From: Eupeodes corollae
Lineage: Eukaryota > Arthropoda > Insecta > Diptera > Syrphidae
Direction: 5' to 3'
DNA length: 64,000 bases
Assembly (NCBI RefSeq): GCF_945859685.1
Contig: NC_079148.1
Coordinates: 123,833,621-123,897,620 of the forward strand
This document shows positions 54,947 through 64,000 of this stretch, in pieces. Position 1 is the stretch's first letter. The number at the start of each line of letters is the position of its first letter. The position numbers and the translations under genes were made by a program. The notes beneath the pieces were generated by a model. That model was not told the DNA's origin. It saw only the letters and a program-made list of their open reading frames with translations, and searched no databases.

Positions 54947-55267
54947 AAATAAATAAATAAATTAGGTGGCGCAACAGTCCGTTGAGAACTAGGGCCTAGT
55001 GACTTACAACTCTTAATCATTCCTGTGTGCGAGTAGAGTTGTCAGGAATGGAGGGGACCTACAGTTTATATGCCGAATCCGAACGGCTTATTTGAGAAAG
55101 CACTTTTTCATGACAAGAGTTACTCTTGGAGAATTTGTCAATTCCTCGCAAGATGTAGTACCCGTAAAAAGACTTTAGATGGCATTGGCAGGGATCGAAC
55201 CCAGGACCTCTGGTATGACAGTCCAAGGCACTAATCATCATGCCACGGGTACTACAAAAACAAAACA
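54947..55267 (-). mobile_element. SINE copy G with 15-bp target-site duplication
   Basis: Minus strand; flanked by aaaaacacgatctta at 54932-54946 and 55268-55282. On the minus strand the head reads gtagtacccgtggcatgatg, then tgccttggactgtcatacca, box B GGTTCGATCCC, and a full body to ctgttgcgccacctaattta plus (TTTA) repeats. Well preserved. Confidence 0.9.
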
Positions 55268-55282
55268 AAAAACACGATCTTA

Positions 55283-57249
55283 GTATTTACTAAAAATGCG
55301 CTCTTAAAACATAAATTCCACACAACACTGTATCTGGTGAATCAGTGAGCTCTATAAGCTCACGAAGTTTAAGGTCAGTACACAATGAGAAGATAGATCT
55401 TATGCTGTGTGAAATGAAGCTTAAGATGTTGAATTGAGGTACCTTCATAATACATACAAATTTTGTTTTTCTAGTTGTTGTTGTCTTTCGCAAAATAGCA
55501 TAATCATCATCATTATATCATTTTTAGCTTGTTGTTCGTTCGTTCTTCTTTTTCTCGACTAAATTCTTCTTAATACCTTTCTGCTTGTTTTTTTTCTTAT
55601 ATTGTATTGTCAATACACTTAGGAACTGGTACATCATTAAGATGAAGAGATGCATTGTAACGGATGGCGTGGAACGGGATTTAATGATAATTGCAACAAA
55701 AAAAATTATCTATAATTAATAGGTAGGTAAGCACCTGTTAGCTTGTAAGTTGACTTTCTGTCTAGTGTCTATCTATGGAATAACAACTGGACAATACCTA
55801 CTTCGATAGTGGATGAGAAGAGGGCTTTAACCTCTCTACAGATGTTATGATGCTGATCAAAGAGATTGACTTTGGATTAATTGTTAATTTGTATCTGATT
55901 TAAAATTAATTCAAAAGAAAACTGTTCAAAAGTGCTTTTAGGTGTTTTTATTGGGACAAGCTTACATTTTGTAGCTTATAGAGATGTTATGTATATATGT
56001 ATGTATGTACATAAAGTGTCCATGTTCAATGATGAATCATCAAAGTTGTTGATAATACTCTGAGGCAGGCAAAATAATATTTAATTTTTTGTCTCTTAAG
56101 GTGTGGCTTCGTTTTGTTGACTTTACAGTTTAATAGGTTATAAATCATTTTTCTAGTGTGGCGGCTAAGATTGGAAAGTTTAACTTTTGCATGTGAGGAT
56201 GGAGATATTAAAGGCGTCTTGTCGAAAGTTTTATATGCGAGTTTTTAGATTATTCTGGTGATAAGTTCAAGGTTTAAGTACTACATTGTGTATTGTTTTT
56301 GATTGATTCTAGCTAGAGCTAGTTTTTAGTTGAATAAAAAAAATAATAAGGTTAAGCAGATGGAGTATAGATTTTCATGGCCACCAGCTAACATTCTGTG
56401 GTCATATATGAAAACTATTTTTAAACATAGTGTTTTTAGATAAGCTTTAATTTTGATTTTTAAACAAAACGTCTATTGTTTAAGAAAAATCAATGAATGT
56501 TTATTTCATTATAAAGAAAAAGTAATGTAATTAACAATGAAAAAAAAATATCAGCCAAATATCTTCTAGCCCACCATTATATTCCTTTGATGAAATTTTC
56601 CATTGCCATTTCACACATTTGCGTCTGTATGTTTTCAATAAATTCACCCATTTCATCTTTAAAGACTTGAATCTACATCAATATCTTTAAATTAAGGTTC
56701 AAAAATGAATTAATCAGAGCTTCGCAGCAGAATCCATTCACACTCATAAATTAACCAGCCTACTTTTAGATTAAGCCAACTTTAATCACACCGCTGCGCT
56801 GGCCAAAAAATCAAACCAAACATTGACTGTTGAGGAATAGGAATCTAGTCATCTTTAATTTTTTGATCAACAAATGCAAACATTCTGCTTGTGCTAATGT
56901 GGCCTCCGAAAATGAGTCCAATATTGAAGTTTTTCGATAAAATTTCGGACGATTTGTATACATTACCAGAACCTTATCAGTTTCTGAACTTTGAAATCTT
57001 TAAGACTTGATTCTTTATGAAAAATATGATGCTTAACGGATTACAGGAACAATATACTTAGTTTTCTTGAACGACATACACAAGATATCTATTCTGCACA
57101 TTACTAACTATAGTTCCAGAAGCTCGAAGTTTTCCACAATTTACACTATTGCTGATTGAGAAAGGTTATTTTACCATCATACATAAGTGCTTTAGTTTTT
57201 CGAATTGTTACTGGAAAATATTCATCGAATTTTATATTATGCATTGTGT
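55283..57249. other. Unassigned AT-rich DNA
   Basis: TATG/TACA simple repeats near 55990-56012. No coding support and no identified repeat. Confidence 0.4.
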
Positions 57250-57540
57250 ATAGTAAACAAATATTTTTTGGAAAAAATTCAATTAACAGTTTTTTTTATA
57301 AATCAAAAAAAAAAAACTTAAAAGAAATAAGTGTCACCTCCAATATTTTACGAACAAGAAACAATTTCATCTCCAAAACAATTTTATGCAACAAAGAATA
57401 ATTTTTTTTTGAAACTGGTTAAATTGTAAGAAAAGTCGAATTAACACTTTTTTTTTACAAAAAAAATTAAAACCTTAGAAAAAATATTACTAAAAGTTGG
57501 TCAAAATTGGTTTTCGGCTTTAATATCATTTTACAAATTA
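57250..57540 (+). repeat. HLR-13a: forward internal fragment of HLR
   Basis: caaatattttttggaaaaaa, 'gtgtcacctccaatattttacg', 'caaaacaattttatgcaac', then one internal unit. It runs straight into the inverted HLR-13b. Confidence 0.8.
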
Positions 57541-58070
57541 AAAAGAGGCTGGGATGCGACCCACACTGATAACTTCTTATCTCGTCTGTCGATTTATCTT
57601 GCATACAAAATTTGTAGATTTTAGTGTTTTGTAAATAAACTAAAAATTACCAACAATATTCTGCATATAGTTTGATTTTAAAATATATTTCTATCAACGA
57701 GTTTTTTAGTCGTATGCTAATTTTTACCAATTTTAGTAGGAATTTGGGTACTATTTTTTGTAGATTTTAATTTTTTATGCAAAAATTCCTGTTGTTATTT
57801 ATAAAAAATTACTGAATGAGATAAAATTAGTTTAAAACCAACATTTTTAATTTTTGCAAAGATATTTGAGTCGAAACTAAGTTTTTAACAAGTAATGGTA
57901 TTGTTTTTTTTTAAGTTTTTATTTTTATAAGAAAAACCTGTCAATTCGATTTTTTCTCAAAATATTACCAGATGTCAAAAACGTTATTCTTCGTTGCATA
58001 CAATTATTTTGGTCTAGTGATCTTGAAAACACGAGAAATGTCAACATTTTTAATTCGACAAATATGTTAT
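57541..58070 (-). repeat. HLR-13b: inverted HLR with internal deletion
   Basis: Starts with the reversed 3' end (agaggctgggatgcgaccca), continues through the 3' block and two internal units to 'ttcttcgttgcatacaatta', then a short piece of the 5' half (gagaaatgtcaacattttta, attcgacaaata). Confidence 0.8.
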
Positions 58071-58084
58071 AAGAAATATTGTGT

Positions 58085-59790
58085 TAGACATTATAACGTA
58101 TAAACGTCGAATTTCTTGGAGTATTGGACATTATGCTAGGAAATGATAAACGATTTTGATTTGATTAAGCTTGCAAAGATTACAATTATGATTTATATGA
58201 ACCCTATGAGGTCTGTAATTTAGCTCTAGCATTTCAGTTCGGATCTTAAATATTAAACTCATCTCGTAAGCTGTGAATTCTTTTCGAAAATAATTTAAAT
58301 AATTTGCTTTCGCCAAACAACGATTCAGTTTGCTGTGTATCGTTCTTGACATTGACTTTTAGCACAGTTCAGAGAATTTTGAATTATTTGTTCGTCAATT
58401 GCTGAGATGCAGTCAAAGAATTAATCCTTCCATGAAACAAAGTTATTGAAGGCTAAATTCAATGACGTATTATATTTAGCAGCCAATCCTTGCCAATCTT
58501 TGTAACAACGCCGAAGTGCAATCATAAGTACTTTTCTTTGAAGATCAATATCACATTTCTTTAAATTTTTGCTAATATATTCCGCATTTGCCTTAAGGTT
58601 CTTTAAGATAATTGGAGGTAGTCGAGGTTCGAAATATATATCATAGTAAGGTGTTTTTAAAGGGACCTTAAATACACGTTTGAAGAAATATATCTGTATA
58701 ACTTCAAAGTCTTTAAATACTCCATAACCATGCACTTTATTAGCATAACAGAGTGAACTTTCAATTGTTGCATCAAATACTTTGAATTTTACCATCGGTT
58801 CGATACATTTGTTATAAAAAAAACTTAACCAAATGCAGGTAATGGCTGATTTCGATGTTTAAATTGTGTGTTATTTTAAAATCTAAGTATTTAATTTCTT
58901 TAACTACCTCTATTCTTTCACCATTAAGGTTCCAAGAACGGTAATTTCTGACATTATGATTATGAGATCTAAAACCATTATCTTCGATTTTGAAGAATTT
59001 ATTTGAAGATCGTAAGAGTTACAATACTGGTTAAGTTTGTTAATTTGCAGTTGTAGAGTTACCGGATTATCAGTAAGAATGACAAGGTCATCCGCATATA
59101 AAAGCACCTTAATAAGCAAATCACCATAATATGCATTATGAAAAGTGAGAAGAGCAAAGGACTCAATATACAACCTTGCGGGACACCCACTTATGTCTTA
59201 AATTGATTCAAAGAGATTTTACCATTAAAAACTACCGCTGTTGTATTTGAAAGAAGTTTCTCATATATTCTTAAAAATTTTGAAGAGTAATAGTTTTGTG
59301 TTCATAGTATCAGAGCAGCTTTATAATCTACAAAAAAGTATAGAGATTAAAGTTTTCTTATCCAAAAAACTTGTATCAACTGAAGAGAGGTTAGCACGAA
59401 AGCCAGCCTGAAAACAAATTATTTTGTTGTTTGTTTCAGCCCAAGGTACAAGTCTTAGATATAGAATCTGAGTATACAGTTTTCGTAATGAGTTGAAAAC
59501 AGAGATACCTATGTAGTTTTCGGGGAGATTAGAATCTCCTTTTTTATAGATCGCTAAAATGGATGACTCTTGGAAATTCGTTGGTATTTCTTAGTTGTTG
59601 AACACTCGGTTAAGTAAGAACAATAGATGTTCTAAAAATTGTGATTTGGCATTTTTCAAAAATTCGGCTGGAATGCCATCTAAACCCAAAGCCTTATTGT
59701 ATTTCATTTTTTCTAGTTCAAAAAGTACTTCTGGCATTGAGAACGGAGTGTCTAGTTCTTCGATGTAAACAAAAGGTAACGCAAAACATA
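58085..59790 (-). mobile_element. Second copy of the unclassified LINE (sister of 8873-10712)
   Basis: Minus strand. Same protein family as the 8.9-kb element, sharing LPPIILKNLKA-type and C..C..YHF..CP C-terminal motifs. It extends further 5', covering part of the RT fingers. Ends near 58085 next to HLR-13b; a clear TSD was not found. Confidence 0.75.
58131..59770 (-). pseudogene. LINE reverse transcriptase remnant with intact YADD
   Basis: From high to low coordinates: KMKYNKALGLDGIPAEFLKN (fingers), IGISVFNSLRKLYTQ (the RPIS-type block, with Asn-Tyr-Ile for the usual xYR), FQAGFRANLSS, then a damaged palm and LLIKVLLYADDLVILTDNPV (59130-59050, catalytic YADD kept), LQLQINKLNQYCNSYDLQIN. 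Then FKVFDATIESSLCYANKVHG, RLPPIILKNLKANAEYISKN and a C-terminal CNLCKLNQIKIVYHFLA zinc-knuckle-like motif. Several stops and frameshifts make it inactive. Confidence 0.8.
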
Positions 59791-59847
59791 ATGAACAATT
59801 ATTTCATTGTGTGCTAAATTTTTTAAGAAAGATCCAATCTGCATTTT

Positions 59848-60205
59848 ATTATAAAAAAAAATAAAAACTTTTAAGAAATGTTACTTAAAGTAGTAGAAAT
59901 TGGTTTTTGACTAGAAACCTCATGAACAAAAGTATATTTTGAAATCAAACTATTTAATTATATGCAAAATATTGTTCTTAATTTTTATTTAGTTTCTAAA
60001 ATAAATCCAACTCACAACTTTAAAAAAATAAAACACGAAAATAGTCAAAAACAACAAAAAACTGATAATAAATGATTTTCACCTCAAGTATTGAGAGAAC
60101 GGAGAAAAAACTTGACTTCAAATTATTAATCTTTTAGAGAATATTGTTATTTTGTTAAAGTTTAAAGGAATAGAAATCGAAATACTGGACGGGAAGTTGT
60201 CAGCA
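59848..60205 (+). repeat. HLR-14: degraded 3' fragment of HLR
   Basis: aacttttaagaaatgttactt, 'ttggtttttgactag', 'aaatcaaactatttaattat', 'atgcaaaatattgttctta', 'tccaactcacaacttt' and a damaged end (ggacgggaagttgtcagcat) without CAGCCTC. Confidence 0.6.
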
Positions 60206-63200
60206 TGGTTCGTATTTTTTAACAAATGCAAAATTTTTTAACAACATAATGCTCAAAGACAAATTTAGATGAAATTGAAGTAAAATTGTTGGTTTTGGAA
60301 ACTTATTGAACCAACTCTACGTTTCTGTTCAAAAGTTAAGATTATCATATCTGAAGAAGGCAGGGATGGAAAGAATTTATTCAAGAGTCATTATTCCTTT
60401 ATAAATAATAATAATACACTACATATTTAAAAATCAGAACTAAATGTAATTTATGTATATTGAAGTCATTCTTATTATTCATAAAAGACGAAATCTTTTC
60501 TTTCTAAAAATACATAGCTATCCTTTCAAGGAACATACACGCAAATAAATTTTGAAAACTGTACCATGAGAGTATAAATTTTGAACAGTGTGTACATCAA
60601 AAATTGTATGTTTTTTGGTTTAGTCCTCCTGTTGCTTCCCAATGCAGTCACAATAACAAGAACAACAACACGATCCGACCACCAATATAAGAATCATAAC
60701 GTGTAGTAAAACATAACCCGCAGTGAAATAACCAACCTCAGGTATACTCAGTGGATTACATAAAATCTGGATACCTATACAAAAGTCCTGACTCGAATGT
60801 TGGGCTGATGCTTAGTGCTACAAAGAGGTGGGGGTTTAGTAGAGGGGGATATGGAGTTTCTGCTCTATTTTATTTATTTACAACTGTTTTCTCAAGGAGC
60901 AGCTTATGCCTTAAATCAGAACAGTATTATAAATGAAAAGACTACATCTCGTTACAAATATACCTTATATGTACATATCTAGAGGTATACCCACCCTTAT
61001 TATACCCTTCTTGCCTTCAAGCAGTGTTGCTGCATGCATTGATTGTTATAATGGGGTTCAGAACTTGGTTATACGAAGATTGGGGTTGCTGTTTTGTTAA
61101 GGGGGGGGGGGGGGTGAGCTTATAGAGAGGAGTTTATCCGCAAACGGGATTCTGAGTCAGCAGGGACTACTGCCGGTTAATAGTGGCGGATTGATTGGAA
61201 AATTGAATTCTTATAAAGTAAATACTCATACAAGACTGAGGACTGAGATTCGAGGTCGGCAAATTGAAGCGGAACGATTTATGGAATCATATACTGTATG
61301 TTAGAACCTTCGAACTCAGCAGGATTGGAGGAGCTTGTGTGTGTCCTGGACAAACATCGTTTGGTATCGCAGTACACCTTCTGACACGCCATTTGAAAAG
61401 ACGTAGAAGTAGATACTTAAAGGATGGAGAATATTATGGAGTGATGATGTCGGAGTATACTCGTAAAGGCACACAAAATTCTTGTTCCTGCTTACCGATG
61501 CTGTATGAGCTGTTCGAAGGGGCTGAGGTATTGTCGAAGTATTCTCATATCTTCTCGTCTTCATTGTGTCGCTGGTTGTTGCAAAATCATGACCGGAATA
61601 CCTTGGTTGGATTTTAGATTCTCTCCCTGAATTCCGTCAGCCTCCAAATGAGACGACGACGCGACGATGAGACAAATCAGGTTGCAGGGTTAGGGTGATA
61701 TGCGACAGTGGAACACTCGATATGACAAGGTACACATAGATAAGTGTTCCATCGAGTATACGATACACGTTTATTCCACACTTGGCGCAGACGAGCTGGA
61801 GGATTTTTAAAATTATATATATATGTGAGAGAGTTCGAAGGAATGATAACGAGACCGGCAACGTGGAGGCAATCAAACGTAAAACGATTGCCAGTCAATC
61901 CCCGTCCCATATGTATGCATGAGGTACAACAATGCAACAGTCCTATCTACAGATATATACTCTGTTGCTTCTCTGATGATGAACAAACGAGGAATGAACT
62001 ATGTGGGTGAAGGCGGGTGAAGCGGCTCGCAACTGGCGGATGGAGCAAATAATGTCGATGTCGATGATTATGATGATATTGCGCCGCGCTGTACATATCC
62101 ACTGATGATGACTACAACGACAACGATGACATTCTTAAGTAAACTAAACCCTGAGTAAATTGCAAGGAGCTCCTTCCAGCCCTGCCCTGCTCAGCCTGCA
62201 GCTCAGCACAGTACTCCTACAAAGAAAGGATAATAAATTTTCATTGCATTGTGCACAATTTACAGAACGGGCAGGGACATAACACAGCCTGCGACGAGGA
62301 TGACAACGACGACGACGACGGACGGATCATAAAGGAGGAAGAAGTACCTACCTTCCTACCTACCTACATTTTGTACATGCGGAATACAAATGTGGATACA
62401 ATTTCGAACAAAAGCTTGAATATTTCAAAGTGAGTAACTTTTTTTGCATGTTTTTGTTTTATATTCTGTCATTTCTCTTGGTGTGTTTGTGTTTGGTTAT
62501 GTAGATCAAGGACGATATACATGACAAGGATGAAAAGGATGACATGCGGCCCTCTCGATCTACTTTTTCTAGTACTAGATATAGATTTTTGTTTTATTTT
62601 TTTTAAGAAATATGAGACTCCTTTTATATACTTATAGAAAGAGGCAAATAGAGACCAAAAGAGAGAGAGAGAGAGAGAATATAAAATAACTTTAAGAAGC
62701 ATCTATAGAAGAACAAGAAGAACAAAAAAAAAACTAAGATAACTAAAATCATTCAATGTGCAATTCAAACATTTATTCGGTTTCTAGTTAACGAATGTAT
62801 AAGCAAAAAGATTCAACAATTAAGAATGCACAATAAGTAGGTATAGAGTGGGTTAGGTTGGGTAATGGGTAGGTACACTTATTTCAAAAATTGATGTCTT
62901 ACTCTTGTATTTGAATTATTTAATGAGCTTTACCATCACATATATCATGTTTTTGAATGAACGACAGAGAAGGATGTTTCAAGTACAGAATCGAGTAAAT
63001 TCTATTTCAGGAATATTTAAGAAGAATTCTTAATAAAGATTTTTGCTAGTGTTAGATTCAAGATATTTTTCTTAGTAAAAAATTCGAACGTGCAAATTAT
63101 TATGTTAAAGTCTACGAGGAAAATATTTCTAAGTCTAGAACTATGTGTGTAATAAGTTTTTTATTCGATTTTAATGTTTGTGGAAAAAATCAAATTTTTA

Positions 63201-63865
63201 AATGAAAAATAAACTCTAGACAAAAATTTCGATCCAAAATTGAAAACAAAGCTTGGACCCTACTATGTTACTCGATTCTACAATGAAATTGCTCGAATTC
63301 GAAAAATTGGTACTATGTTTCTATTTGACTATATTCGAACCAACGAAAATCAAATGTGTGCCAACTATATTTTTATGAACTTTCGAATAAACGACGAACT
63401 ACATATGTAACTCGAAAGAAGAGTTTAAAACAAGGCAAAATCAAAAATAATCACTCTACATCAAATGCGTCTGCGAACGAAGTTTTTTTTTCAAAAATAG
63501 CTGCTGGACTTTCGTTTCTCTTCCTGATTCATTTCAAAATTCATCATCAGCGGGCACATGATTTTTTTTGATTGAAGTCAAAACTTCGGCAAGTATTTTT
63601 GACATGGTTTGTTGCAAGTCCAGCGTTCTTTACACCATCGATTTGGCTGCAAGTAGTCATGTCGGATGATATGGTGTTAAGTAAGAACATAAATCCGGCC
63701 TTAAAAAGACTATAGTTCTAAACAAAACTGAAATAAAAGTATATATTATTCATTGAAATATTCTAATGTATATCTATATATGTACAAATCTTTTATCACT
63801 TAGCTCCATTACGTTGGAATTATCTCTTATTCTTCTGCGTTCAATTTGTACAAATTTTATTTTAT
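60206..63865. other. Unassigned DNA with several simple repeats
   Basis: A run of 14 G at 61101-61114, ATG/GATGATG and GAC triplets near 62040-62130 and 62295-62325, and a GA run at 62660-62679. A short stretch at 63222-63330 could be a retroelement integrase tail (see findings). No gene is supported. Confidence 0.4.
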
Positions 63866-64000
63866 TAACTTCCAATAGGAAGTTATTGTAATGGGTTCGA
63901 TTTGTCAAATTGAAAATTATGAAATTTCTCGACGTTTCAACGTCCCTAAAGTCGAAATAAAAGATTTTTAGAAAGATGTCTGTGCGTGCGTGTGTACGTT
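63866..64000 (+). repeat. HLR-15: start of an HLR copy, cut by the window edge
   Basis: Begins ttaacttccaataggaagtt and follows the HLR consensus through 'tcgacgtttcaacgtccc' to the microsatellite at the window end. Confidence 0.9.

Noticed and set aside
61264..61617. 117-codon plus-strand ORF
   Set aside because: Overlapped by open frames on the other strand, no motif, region rich in simple repeats.

Overview
The window looks like AT-rich, gene-poor nuclear DNA from an insect, most likely a brachyceran fly. Reasons: one gene with a 73-nt intron and fly-style start context, abundant trinucleotide and TACATA-type simple repeats, and a transposon mix (Jockey-like, I/R1-like, LOA-like and RTE-like LINEs, Tc1/mariner, Helitron, SINE) typical of dipteran intergenic and intronic DNA. 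The species is not identifiable from the sequence alone. No bacterial operon, rRNA, true tRNA gene or CRISPR array was seen.

One host gene can be assembled from three minus-strand coding exons. A signal-peptide exon (52199-52136) is joined across a 10.8-kb intron to 41337-41222, then across a 73-nt intron to 41148-40636. Phases match exactly and give a 230-residue acidic, probably secreted protein that I do not recognise. The large intron is packed with repeats. A weak promoter lies just upstream of exon 1, and a possible divergent plus-strand first exon lies about 450 bp further out.

Most of the remaining recognisable DNA is mobile. (1) A high-copy family, here called HLR (about 1.3-1.4 kb when complete, at least 15 loci), has a palindromic 5' end, a GTACGT-type microsatellite, internal tandem units of about 172 bp, and a 3' hairpin ending in CAGCCTC plus a T run. 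It resembles DINE-1/Helentron-associated elements. (2) A SINE with a tRNA-Asp-like head has seven copies, several with clean target-site duplications, and mostly lies close to HLR copies. (3) LINE remnants: an unclassified LINE at 8.9-10.7 kb with a sister at 58.1-59.8 kb, an RTE-like copy at 22.1-23.6 kb, a Jockey-like copy at 28.1-29.0 kb, a LOA-like copy with RNase H at 37.3-39.5 kb, and an I/Jockey-like copy at 43.0-46.1 kb. (4) DNA transposons: an internally deleted Helitron at 16.4-17.5 kb, mariner-like elements at 27.5-29.4 and 39.5-40.3 kb, and a MITE at 7.57-8.02 kb. (5) A pair of unclassified repeats at 23.6-25.0 and 32.3-34.8 kb.

Nested insertions give a relative chronology: MITE into HLR-4, Jockey into mariner, LINE into SINE, HLR-7 into the unclassified repeat. 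None of the transposon genes is intact; at least two LINEs have lost the catalytic YxDD segment by small deletions. The remaining intervals are AT-rich DNA with simple repeats and no coding signal I can support.
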